Source: JBKPDV01 sp046728075 (GTDB taxonomy: Bacteria > Acidobacteriota > Thermoanaerobaculia > UBA5066 > Gp7-AA6). Taken from it: a stretch of 46,812 nucleotides of DNA. Shown piece after piece: positions 1 to 6,161 of the stretch. The position numbers and the translations under genes are program-made. The notes beneath the pieces were generated by a model, which was not told the DNA's origin, ran no database searches, and saw only the letters and a list, made by a program, of their open reading frames with translations. The DNA is taken from the NCBI GenBank assembly GCA_046728075.1, contig JBKPDV010000231.1, positions 1 to 46,812 on the forward strand. Direction: 5' to 3'. Each line of letters starts with the position of its first letter. Positions within the stretch are counted from its first letter, which is position 1.

Positions 1-1
1 C

Positions 2-121
2 TCACAGGCCGTCCGCGCGATCGAGAGAGAGCGGGGTGTACGGGTGGAAGAGGACCTCATACGCAAACTCGCGGATTTCGAGATCCTCCTTCCGAGGCTG
101 CCCCGCGAGGATCCTCGTTAA
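2..121 (+). CDS. C-terminal fragment of an unidentified protein (truncated by window edge)
   Basis: An open frame enters from the left edge and ends at a TAA. Its last 39 residues end in FEILLPRLPREDPR. The alternation of charged and aliphatic residues looks like a helical, genuine protein tail rather than a shadow of another gene. No domain can be named from so little. The minus strand here also reads protein-like, but that frame has no ATG, GTG or TTG start after its upstream stop, so the plus-strand reading is preferred. It would be transcribed convergently with the peptide genes to its right. Confidence 0.4.
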   Translation, partial: SQAVRAIERERGVRVEEDLIRKLADFEILLPRLPREDPR

Positions 122-211
122 CGAATCAGGTCGGCGCTTTCAGCGATCTTTCTTCTCGGCAGGCTGCACGCGGCACGCCGGCCCGCATTGCTCCGATCAG
201 TTGTCAACCCC

Positions 212-364
212 CTATTTCAACGTGATGTTTTGCCACTTTAACTTGCCGGGTATCCCCTTTAGTGTTGTGCCGCCCCGGACGCCCTTCGCCTGCTTGGCCG
301 ACACCGACTTGGTGCGCAGGGTTTTGACCTTCCTCGAGGGTTTCTTGTTTCTCTTGGTTGCCAT
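212..364 (-). CDS. Double-glycine leader precursor peptide A1 (50 aa)
   Basis: A 50-residue peptide that starts at an ATG preceded by AGGAG at good spacing; a longer upstream reading of the frame has no such site. Residues 1-32 are a Lys/Arg-rich leader (MATKRNKKPSRKVKTLR...) ending in GVRGG. The predicted core is TTLKGIPGKLKWQNITLK. Valine at -4, alanine at -7 and valine at -12 from the cut sit where C39 peptidase-transporters expect small or hydrophobic leader residues. It is the last gene of the peptide block and is nearly identical to A2 in the leader but not in the core. The presumed fate is cleavage after GG and export by the transporter encoded at 6161-9289. Function of the released peptide is unknown. 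Confidence 0.82.
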   Translation of the reverse strand: MATKRNKKPSRKVKTLRTKSVSAKQAKGVRGGTTLKGIPGKLKWQNITLK

Positions 365-419
365 GGTTGTTCTCCTTTTGGACTGCGCTGAATCCTTTCC
401 GGCAAGCGAATGATTCGGT

Positions 420-596
420 TCACCCCTTCGAGGACCGCCTCCTCCGCATCCTTCCCCGCGCCGGCGGCGCTTTTCGTTCGTTCCTTTCCGCAGACTCGCC
501 GAAGACACGCTTGCCGGCTCCGGCCTTGACCTCCTGGCGAGGGGAAAGGTCTTTCAGGAGGATGACGTTCTTGCGCCGCGGATTCTTTTTTTTCAT
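420..596 (-). CDS. Type-B small precursor-like peptide B1 (58 aa)
   Basis: A 58-residue basic peptide beginning MKKKNPRRKNVILLKDL. It is clearly homologous to B2 (2654-2839): both share VILLxDLxPRQE, then a Gly/Ala-Gly site, then GAGKRVFGxSAExN. The possible cleavage site is KAG/AGKRVFG. Hydrophobic residues lie at -4 and around -10 and -13 to -15, a different spacing from type A. It starts 14 nt after the A2 stop, so the two are probably translated together. ATG is chosen over an upstream TTG because of position and an AGG just upstream. The C-terminal tail (RMRRRRSSKG) is strongly basic. Whether it is a secreted peptide or an accessory is not known. Confidence 0.65.
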   Translation of the reverse strand: MKKKNPRRKNVILLKDLSPRQEVKAGAGKRVFGESAERNERKAPPARGRMRRRRSSKG

Positions 597-610
597 GGGA
601 AACCTGGCGT

Positions 611-766
611 CTAGTATTTCCAATCATATTTGAAGTGAATGCCCGCCTGCTTCGAAGCCGCCGTGGGACCGCCGCCCCGGACGCCCTTCGCCTGTTTGGC
701 CGACAACGACTTGGCTCGCAGAGTCTTGACCTTCTTCGAGGGCTTCTTGGTTCTCTTGGTCGCCAT
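611..766 (-). CDS. Double-glycine leader precursor peptide A2 (51 aa)
   Basis: A 51-residue peptide with AGGAG upstream of its ATG. The leader MATKRTKKPSKKVKTLR... ends in GVRGG at residue 32 and is almost the same as that of A1. The predicted core is GPTAASKQAGIHFKYDWKY, aromatic- and Lys-rich and unrelated to A1. It is followed 14 nt later by B1, the same order as A4-B2. It lies 175 nt downstream of the glycosyltransferase gene on the same strand. The leader conservation with core divergence is the typical pattern of paralogous precursors served by one protease-transporter. Confidence 0.82.
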   Translation of the reverse strand: MATKRTKKPSKKVKTLRAKSLSAKQAKGVRGGGPTAASKQAGIHFKYDWKY

Positions 767-941
767 GGTTTGTTCTCCTTCGGACTCCGCTGAGTCCTTT
801 TCCTGCCGATCGATGTTTCAACTCATTCGACTCTTCCGCATTCTCTGGCTTTGACTCTTCGTTGGTTGCCTCTTCACCACCTTTCCCCGCGCTGCGGGAG
901 TTTATGGGTGACTGAAGCCTTGTCGCTCGATCCGCTCGCTG

Positions 942-2129
942 TCAGCCGTCGCGTCGAGTCGGCCGCCTCCCTTTCTTGACGCGGTGTTCGAGGCGCGCCA
1001 GGTAGGGTCTCCACTTCTTCTCGAAAATATCGTCCATGTCGTAGTTTGTCAGAACGAAGCGGCGCGCCCGCGACGCGAGCGCGTCCCGGTCACCCCGGTA
1101 GACTTCTTCCATCTTCTCGGAGAGGGAGAGGACGTCCGGCTGCGGGGAGTACGTCCCGCGATTGAGCCACCACTTCCACCCCACCTCGCACACGGCTCCC
1201 GCCCCGACGAGCTCGGGCATCGAGGTCGTGTTGTTCACGATGACCGGGACGCCGCAGGATTGCGCCTCGATGATCGGGAGCCCGAAGCCCTCGCGGGCGG
1301 AAGGGGCCAGCAGGCAGTCAAAGGCACCGTAGAGCCGCGCGAGATGAGCAGGTTCGAGCTTCAGAACCGCGGTGTACTCGGGCAATCCGTATACGACCTC
1401 GCTCAAGCCGAGCATCGTCGCGTATTCGCCGATTGGGAATCCCTGCCGATCCCTGGCGCTCGTATGGATGAAGAGGGCGCTTTTCGGGTGCCTGGCGTGA
1501 AACAGCCTGAAGGCGTCGAGCACCTCCTGAAAGCCCTTGCGCGACGGGTTGTCGAGGTTGGCCGCAACCATGCCAAATAGGTAGGTGTCCCGGGGAAGAC
1601 CAAAGTAGCGCCGAGCGGCTTGTTTCTCGGACGGAGCAAAGATGGATGTGTCGACGCCAAGTGGAATGCAGGTGGACGAGAATCCGTGATCCTCGAGCAT
1701 GCGGTGTCCGAACTGGCTGAGAGTGACGATTTCGTAAGCGAGGCGAAGCCGTTCGGCGACCGCCGGCAGAAGAGGATCCGTATCGATCGGCACGTAGGGA
1801 ATCCACCGCTGGAACCTCCGAAGCTTTTCGGGATCGAGAATCCAGATGTCCTGAAACGTGAAGGTGACATCGGCGCGCCAGTCTCGGGCGTGCTCGATGC
1901 AGGCGTCTTCGCCAAAGGCGTCCATCAGTTTCGGATAAATCGTCAGACCATCGAGCTCAAAGATTCCTCCTTCGATACCGGCAAACGCGACATGAGCCGT
2001 GGCGTAACCCGCATCCAGCATCCGGTAGAGGATGTTGCGGCTCTGCGTTCCATAGCCAGACGAAACCGTGACGCTGTTGGATGACCAGAGGATCCGCAAC
2101 TTCCTGGGGGCTCTGCCGGTGGATTTCAT
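942..2129 (-). CDS. GT4-family glycosyltransferase
   Basis: A 395-residue GT-B fold transferase. The N-terminal half has the Rossmann-like start KLRILWSSNSV and a long acceptor-side region. The C-terminal half carries the GT4 nucleotide-sugar signature EGFGLPIIEAQSCG at about residues 275-290, including the paired glutamates. No signal peptide or membrane segment is seen, so it acts in the cytoplasm on an NDP-sugar. It lies inside the peptide array with A3 upstream and A2 downstream, all on one strand. This makes it a candidate for glycosylating precursor peptides before export, which is an inference from position only. No Shine-Dalgarno precedes its ATG; the start overlaps the stop of a small upstream frame (TGATG). 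It could instead act on surface polysaccharide. Confidence 0.85.
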   Translation of the reverse strand: MKSTGRAPRKLRILWSSNSVTVSSGYGTQSRNILYRMLDAGYATAHVAFAGIEGGIFELDGLTIYPKLMDAFGEDACIEHARDWRADVTFTFQDIWILDPEKLRRFQRWIPYVPIDTDPLLPAVAERLRLAYEIVTLSQFGHRMLEDHGFSSTCIPLGVDTSIFAPSEKQAARRYFGLPRDTYLFGMVAANLDNPSRKGFQEVLDAFRLFHARHPKSALFIHTSARDRQGFPIGEYATMLGLSEVVYGLPEYTAVLKLEPAHLARLYGAFDCLLAPSAREGFGLPIIEAQSCGVPVIVNNTTSMPELVGAGAVCEVGWKWWLNRGTYSPQPDVLSLSEKMEEVYRGDRDALASRARRFVLTNYDMDDIFEKKWRPYLARLEHRVKKGRRPTRRDG

Positions 2130-2239
2130 CAGCGAGCTGTGTGAGACGTCACCGGAGCTCTCGCTTCGAGTGAAACGGTCTGGCTGCGGGCGGACATCTC
2201 TCCCTTCCAGTCAACCGGAAGCGTAGCTTCCTCACCCAT
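2129..2239 (-). CDS. Possible 36-aa ORF translationally coupled to the glycosyltransferase
   Basis: An ATG-initiated frame (MGEEATLPVDWKG...) ends in TGA that shares its A with the glycosyltransferase ATG. This coupling arrangement would explain why the glycosyltransferase lacks its own ribosome binding site. The small ORF itself has no clear Shine-Dalgarno and no GG leader. It occupies part of the roughly 200-nt space between A3 and the glycosyltransferase. It may be chance, because stops are scarce in GC-rich DNA. Confidence 0.22.
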   Translation of the reverse strand: MGEEATLPVDWKGEMSARSQTVSLEARAPVTSHTAR

Positions 2240-2329
2240 CCTGACGCAGAAGAATGAGGCGACCCGGCCATCGCCCTCGCCGCGAAAGGTCGGGCCGCCT
2301 TCAGGCCTGCTCGATCCCCGCGAAGCTCG

Positions 2330-2515
2330 TCAGACCGTGTTCAGGTTGCGGGAACTCGCCGTGTTCGAGTTTCCGACGCCCCACGTGAACGTGCCGCCCT
2401 TGACGCTGCGAGCCGTTCGGCTCCCCATCGGCAGATCTTTGACCTTGGAAGTCTTTCTCCTGGCTTTCCCCTGACCCTTGGCTTTCCCCTGGCTCTTGGT
2501 GCTCTTCTTCGCCAT
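2330..2515 (-). CDS. Double-glycine leader precursor peptide A3 (61 aa)
   Basis: A 61-residue peptide with AGGAGG upstream of ATG. The leader is 41 residues, longer than in its relatives because of a KSQGKAKGQGKARRK insertion, and ends in SVKGG with valine at -4 and alanine at -7. The predicted core is TFTWGVGNSNTASSRNLNTV, rich in Ser, Thr and Asn and with one Trp, so it is the array member with most possible O- or N-glycosylation sites. It is the first peptide gene upstream of the glycosyltransferase and follows B2 in the same A-B-A order seen at 212-766. Confidence 0.82.
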   Translation of the reverse strand: MAKKSTKSQGKAKGQGKARRKTSKVKDLPMGSRTARSVKGGTFTWGVGNSNTASSRNLNTV

Positions 2516-2653
2516 CGTGGCCTCCTGTCTTGTGGACGTTTTCTGATCGGACTCTGTGAGTTGACCTGGACCTTGCTCGTCGCGCTGTCGCCTCCACTCG
2601 TCCTGACGGAAACTCCGGGGTCTACTTGTCGACCGTCTTGTTGATGACTCCTT

Positions 2654-2839
2654 TCAAGTCTTACTGACTCGCGTTTTTCGTTTCTTCTCTTTTTTGTTCG
2701 ACTCGGTCCGGTGGGGCTCTCCGTTCTCCTCCGCGGACGCACCGAAGACTCGTTTGCCGGCTCCTCCCGTGATCTCCTGGCGGGGCGCCAGGTCTCTCAG
2801 CAGGATCACATCGCCGCGGCGGCGCTCTCTTTTCTTCAT
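2654..2839 (-). CDS. Type-B small precursor-like peptide B2 (61 aa)
   Basis: A 61-residue paralog of B1, beginning MKKRERRRGDVILLRDL and containing PRQEITGG followed by AGKRVFGASAE. A true GG stands where B1 has AG, which strengthens the reading of this position as the cleavage site. The tail is again very basic. It starts 13 nt after the A4 stop, mirroring A2-B1. The conserved AGKRVFG stretch immediately after the presumed cut contrasts with the unrelated cores of type A, suggesting a constrained function. Confidence 0.65.
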   Translation of the reverse strand: MKKRERRRGDVILLRDLAPRQEITGGAGKRVFGASAEENGEPHRTESNKKEKKRKTRVSKT

Positions 2840-2852
2840 GTGCCCGGTCGCT

Positions 2853-2990
2853 TCAGCTCAGACGGAGCGAGCTGGTGTTCGTGCCCGGGCAGGGGCCGCC
2901 TTTGACCTGTTTGGCCTTCTCCGCGGCGAGGCTCTTGACCCTCAAAGTCTTGACCTTCCTTGTCCCCTTTTCTTTGGTCTTCGTCGCCAT
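2853..2990 (-). CDS. Double-glycine leader precursor peptide A4 (45 aa)
   Basis: A 45-residue peptide; the ATG at 2990 has GGGAG upstream, whereas the longer in-frame extension is unsupported. The leader MATKTKEKGTRKVKTLR... ends in QVKGG at residue 32 with V(-4), A(-7), L(-12), V(-15), an exact match to the spacing known for PCAT leaders. The predicted core PCPGTNTSSLRLS is the shortest in the array, contains the only cysteine among type-A cores and is Ser/Thr-rich. It is followed 13 nt later by B2. Confidence 0.85.
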   Translation of the reverse strand: MATKTKEKGTRKVKTLRVKSLAAEKAKQVKGGPCPGTNTSSLRLS

Positions 2991-3042
2991 CGACGTCGCT
3001 CCCTTCGTTGCGGGCAGAATTGGAACTGGCCTGAGAGCCGTT

Positions 3043-3192
3043 TCAGATCGGGGGACCCGGAGGTATTTGTCGGTTGGGCGGTCCCTGAGGCATTCCGCCT
3101 TTGACATCGCGGCCCTTTTCATCGGTCACCTTCTTGGCCGGCAGATCTTTGACTCTCTTGAGGTTGTTCTTCCCCTTCTTCTTGGCGATCAT
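3043..3192 (-). CDS. Double-glycine leader precursor peptide A5, proline-rich core (49 aa)
   Basis: A 49-residue peptide starting at the second of two adjacent ATGs, 7 nt after AAGGAG. The leader MIAKKKGKNNLKRVKDL... ends in DVKGG at residue 33. The predicted core is MPQGPPNRQIPPGPPI: seven prolines in 16 residues and no Ser, Thr or Cys. That core cannot be O-glycosylated or form a thioether, so not all array products can carry the same modification of those types. It begins 11 nt after the A6 stop. Confidence 0.78.
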   Translation of the reverse strand: MIAKKKGKNNLKRVKDLPAKKVTDEKGRDVKGGMPQGPPNRQIPPGPPI

Positions 3193-3203
3193 CATCCATC
3201 TCC

Positions 3204-3371
3204 TTACAGCTTGTTTCCGTCGTCCCGGTTGATGCTCGAGCCTGAGCTCTTGAGCTTCTCCGTCTCGCCGATATACCCGGCCTTGACTCGGCTCTCTTCT
3301 TTCGCGGCCAGCTTTTTGGCCGTCAGATTCTCGAGTCCCTTCAACGACTTCCGCTTGCGCCTGGTGGCCAT
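3204..3371 (-). CDS. Double-glycine-like (AG) leader precursor peptide A6 (55 aa)
   Basis: A 55-residue peptide with AGAGGAG upstream of its ATG. The leader MATRRKRKSLKGLENL... ends in RVKAG at residue 32 with valine at -4 and leucine at -12; the usual GG is replaced by AG, which C39 peptidases also accept. The predicted core of 23 residues begins YIGETEKLKSSGSS and is hydrophilic, Ser-rich and acidic/basic mixed. It follows A7 after 106 nt and precedes A5 by 11 nt. Confidence 0.75.
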   Translation of the reverse strand: MATRRKRKSLKGLENLTAKKLAAKEESRVKAGYIGETEKLKSSGSSINRDDGNKL

Positions 3372-3477
3372 CTGGTTCGCTCCTCTCGATTTCATCCGGC
3401 TGTTCAAGATTGGGTCGTCAGGCTCCGCGTCTGCCGTTTCGGCCGCCTGGTTGCCATATCGTCAATTCTTTTCCAAG

Positions 3478-3669
3478 TTACGGAGTGTTCCCTACTCCCG
3501 GACCTTCTGGACGGCCGGCAGGAGAAGGCTCGTCCCGACCGCTTTCTCGAGGTCCATTCGGCCAGTTGATCGGGCCTCCCTTGACCTGTTTCGCTTTCTC
3601 CGAGCTCAGGCTCCTGAGCTTGAGGTTCTTGAGTTTCCGGGTCGAGCTCTTTCCGGGCTTTCTGGCCAT
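3478..3669 (-). CDS. Double-glycine leader precursor peptide A7 (63 aa), first of the array
   Basis: A 63-residue peptide with AAAGGA upstream of its ATG. The leader MARKPGKSSTRKLKNLKLR... ends in QVKGG at residue 32 with V(-4), A(-7), L(-12) and L(-15). The predicted core is the longest type-A core (31 residues), begins PINWPNGPRESG and is rich in Gly, Pro and Asn with one Trp. It is the first gene downstream of the predicted sigma-54 promoter and is likely the promoter-proximal cistron of the peptide operon. Confidence 0.85.
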   Translation of the reverse strand: MARKPGKSSTRKLKNLKLRSLSSEKAKQVKGGPINWPNGPRESGRDEPSPAGRPEGPGVGNTP

Positions 3670-3727
3670 TTCGCTGTCCTTTCTGCCCTTTCTGCGCTCG
3701 TCAATCGTTCGTTTGACCCTCCATAAG

Positions 3728-3744
3728 AGCATCCTTCTTGCCAA
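3728..3744 (-). promoter_or_regulatory. Predicted sigma-54 (-24/-12) promoter for the peptide operon
   Basis: On the minus strand the sequence TTGGCAAGAAGGATGCT matches the -24/-12 consensus TGGCACG-N4-TTGCW with two mismatches and has the obligatory GG-N10-GC spacing. Transcription would start about 12 nt beyond the GC, near 3718, giving a 5' leader of about 50 nt before peptide A7. The next gene upstream encodes a sigma-54 activator, which is independent support. Confidence 0.65.
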
Positions 3745-3802
3745 AGTCGCGCGGTGGCTGAAGTCCCGCATTCCCAGTGTTTGCGACCATGATGCTGGCG
3801 TG

Positions 3803-3825
3803 GGATCGAAAGACTTGGATCGAAA
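3803..3825 (-). promoter_or_regulatory. Candidate upstream activator site: direct repeat of ggatcgaaa
   Basis: Two perfect copies of a 9-mer (plus-strand reading ggatcgaaa) lie 14 bp apart, about 85-110 bp upstream of the predicted sigma-54 start site. That is the usual distance for enhancer-binding proteins, which bind repeated or dyad sites there. The Fis-type helix-turn-helix of the adjacent activator is the natural candidate binder. Evidence is positional only. Confidence 0.33.
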
Positions 3826-3928
3826 TAGAACTTTCATGTCTCGTTCCGATACACGCGGGTGTCTGGCGCAAGACCTCACGGTTCGCCGATTCTCGATCCG
3901 AGCTCGATGTGGGGACTGCCGCGATGGG

Positions 3929-4906
3929 CTAGGAGAGTTTGCGATCGAGCGTCGAGCGGGAGATACCGAGCGCTCGGGCGGCCTGCCGCTTGTTTCCGTC
4001 CATTCTGGCGAGCACGTCGCGGACGTGCCGCTGCTCGGCCTCGGCGAGAGTCCAGTGGCCATCTCGCGGGGCGGACGAGGACCTGGACGGCGGCGGGGAA
4101 GCGGCCTCCGGCGAGGATGCCGGCGTCGGCTGGAGCAGCAGGTTCTCTTCCTCGATGAACTCCGTCGTCGTGATCGCGACGGCCGCATCGATCACACGAG
4201 AGAGCTCGCGGAGATTGCCCGGCCACGGGTACGCGAAGATCCGGTGCGCCGCCGCGCGGGTGAGGCCCAGGATCGACTTGTCCTGCTGGCGGCTCGCCCG
4301 CGCGATCTCGGAGGCCAGCAGCAATGGCAGCGCTCTGCGGCGCAGCCGAAGCGGCGGCACGGTGATCGTCAAGCCGCTCACACGAAAGAAGAGGTCCTGC
4401 CGGAAGCGCTGTGTGTCGGTGAACACGGTCAGCGGAAAGTGCGTGGCCGACATCAGCCGCACGTCGGCGACCTGGATCGTCTCCGAGCCGAGCCTTTCGA
4501 ACTCCCCGTACTCCACGGCGCGCAGGATCTTCGCCTGTCCGGCCGGGCTCATGTCGGCGATCTCGTCGATGAAGAGCGAACCATGGTCGGCGAGCTCGAA
4601 TTTTCCCTTCAGCCGGTTCTGCGCTCCGGTGAAGGCGCCCCTCTCGTGGCCGAAGAGCTGGGAGTCGAGCAGAGTATCCGAGAGGGCGGCCGCGTTGAAG
4701 GAAACGAACGGCCCCCGCGAACGCGAGGACGAGTTGTGGATCGCGCGGGCGAGCAGTGTCTTGCCCGTTCCCGATTCGCCGAGGATCAGGATCGGAAGAT
4801 CGGTGCGCGAGGCCAGGCGCGCGCGCTCGAGGCACTCCTCCATCGCCGCGTCCAGGCCGTTGTAGTCATCGAGGGTCAGTGCGAGAACGTCCTGCGGGCG
4901 GGTCAT
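3929..4906 (-). CDS. PspF-like sigma-54-dependent transcriptional activator without sensor domain
   Basis: A 325-residue protein made of an AAA+ domain and a C-terminal Fis-type helix-turn-helix. Visible motifs are Walker A GESGTGKT (43-50), the sigma-54 contact loop GAFTGA (90-95), Walker B LFIDE (111-115) and the DNA-binding helix region KRQAARALGISRSTLDRKL at the C-terminus. Only about 20 residues precede the AAA+ core, so there is no receiver or ligand-binding domain. As in PspF, activity would have to be controlled by a partner protein, by expression level or by release from inhibition. It is the last gene of the export operon (19 nt after the HlyD stop) and lies directly upstream of the -24/-12 promoter of the peptides, which it very probably activates. 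Confidence 0.92.
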   Translation of the reverse strand: MTRPQDVLALTLDDYNGLDAAMEECLERARLASRTDLPILILGESGTGKTLLARAIHNSSSRSRGPFVSFNAAALSDTLLDSQLFGHERGAFTGAQNRLKGKFELADHGSLFIDEIADMSPAGQAKILRAVEYGEFERLGSETIQVADVRLMSATHFPLTVFTDTQRFRQDLFFRVSGLTITVPPLRLRRRALPLLLASEIARASRQQDKSILGLTRAAAHRIFAYPWPGNLRELSRVIDAAVAITTTEFIEEENLLLQPTPASSPEAASPPPSRSSSAPRDGHWTLAEAEQRHVRDVLARMDGNKRQAARALGISRSTLDRKLS

Positions 4907-4925
4907 GGTCGGAATCCGCCGCTTG

Positions 4926-6161
4926 TCATTTCGAGGGCGCTCCGGCGAGACTCTCCTTCAACTGGCGCAGAGGCTCGAAGGCGTAAGAAGCCAGCGTGCG
5001 CCGGCCGACGATCACGCGCGCGCGTCCGGCCATTCCAGGCTCGAATCGACGGTGTTCTCCTTCGATCAGGACTCCTTCCTCCGCCAGGTCCGCCAGCGCT
5101 CGGAAGGATCCGGACGTATCGCCGCCACTGGCCGGGCTGACCCAACGGACCGTCGCGCGGCGCACGCCGTAGCGCTGATAGGGAAACGCGTCATAGAGGA
5201 GCTTCACGGGCTCGCCCGGCCGAATCCGAGCCAGGCCCTCCTGCGGGATCATCAACTCCGCCTGGAGTTTCTCACCCTGACAGGCGATCTCCGCCAACAG
5301 ATCTCCCTCCCTCACCGAGGCGCCGGCGCCGCGGACCTGAGTCTTGACGACGCTTCCGGTGCAGGGCGCGACCGCGGTGAGCTGGCTTCCTGTCTGCGCC
5401 AGTTCCTTTCCGAGCATGTCCGTGCGGATCCGGGCTCTGGCTCCTTCCTCGGCCAGTCCTCGCTCGGTTTCGCGAAACTCCGATCGTTTCGCGCGATTCT
5501 CATGCGCCACCTTCGCGAGCGACCGCCGGGCCTCATCCCGCTCGGACTGGGCCTGCTGTGCTTCGACCTGGAGGCGATTGATCTCCAAGCGGATCCGCGC
5601 CAGATCCGTCCAGCTGGAGATTCCCTCCTCGAAGGCCTTCTTCTGCCGCTCGGCGAGCTCATTGGCGATGGAGAGCTGCTCGGTGTTCATCTGAATTGTC
5701 TTCTCCAGGCTCGCCAGATGGATCTTCAGCCGCGACTCTTCCTCGTCGCGCGCCCGTTGCTCGTTTTCGTACCGCGTTTGCGCGTTGGAGAGTCGGGCGT
5801 CGGCGCCGCCGAGCTGCGCCCGCAGGCTTGACCACTCGGCCGCGCGATCTCCCACGGGCGGCGAGGCGATCATGAAAAGGGGATCGCCGGATTGCACTGT
5901 CTGAGCGTCGGTGACCCGGACCTCCGTGACGATTCCATCCTTGAACGCCCGCACCGGATCGGTTCCATGCACGGGGACGAGCACGAATCGAGCCGAAACC
6001 GCCTCGGGCACATGAACGACCAGCGACGCGATCCCGACAAAGACGAAGAGGAGCAGCAGGATCATGGCCAGTCCCCGGGCGGCCCAGTGGGGCGGATCGG
6101 CCGCCAGGTATGGGGACTCGTCGGCGAAGGGAGCGCTGGAAGCCATCGAGCTCGAAGACAT
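4926..6161 (-). CDS. HlyD-family periplasmic adaptor of the peptide exporter
   Basis: A 411-residue membrane fusion protein. A single transmembrane segment lies at about residues 30-50. It is followed by a split lipoyl-like/barrel region and a long Glu/Arg/Gln-rich coiled-coil hairpin (about 110-260, including TRYENEQRARDEEESRL). A second barrel half (TAVAPCTGSVVKTQVRGAGASVREGD) and a beta domain follow. The ATG at 6161 shares one base with the transporter's TGA (TGATG), so the two are translationally coupled; a longer upstream start would overlap the transporter and is rejected. It links the inner-membrane peptidase-transporter to an outer-membrane channel, presumably the TolC-like protein at 10524-11900. 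Confidence 0.9.
   Translation of the reverse strand: MSSSSMASSAPFADESPYLAADPPHWAARGLAMILLLLFVFVGIASLVVHVPEAVSARFVLVPVHGTDPVRAFKDGIVTEVRVTDAQTVQSGDPLFMIASPPVGDRAAEWSSLRAQLGGADARLSNAQTRYENEQRARDEEESRLKIHLASLEKTIQMNTEQLSIANELAERQKKAFEEGISSWTDLARIRLEINRLQVEAQQAQSERDEARRSLAKVAHENRAKRSEFRETERGLAEEGARARIRTDMLGKELAQTGSQLTAVAPCTGSVVKTQVRGAGASVREGDLLAEIACQGEKLQAELMIPQEGLARIRPGEPVKLLYDAFPYQRYGVRRATVRWVSPASGGDTSGSFRALADLAEEGVLIEGEHRRFEPGMAGRARVIVGRRTLASYAFEPLRQLKESLAGAPSK

Noticed and set aside
1..130. Minus-strand protein-like frame ending FHPYTPLSLDRADGL
   Set aside because: After the upstream in-frame stop it has no ATG, GTG or TTG before the protein-like part; the plus-strand fragment reading is at least as good.
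860..885. A second GG-N10-GC sigma-54-like spacing upstream of peptide A2
   Set aside because: Only the dinucleotides match; the flanking -24 and -12 bases deviate at several positions, and such spacing is common by chance in GC-rich DNA.
212..3669. Lanthipeptide, sactipeptide or thiopeptide interpretation of the precursors
   Set aside because: No LanB/LanM/LanKC, YcaO or maturase radical SAM is encoded nearby, and among type-A cores only A4 has a cysteine.
212..3669. Histone-like or DNA-binding small basic proteins
   Set aside because: The constant part ends in a GG/AG site with C39-type residue spacing, the tails vary, and the neighbours are a peptidase-transporter and adaptor; this remains a weaker alternative for type B.
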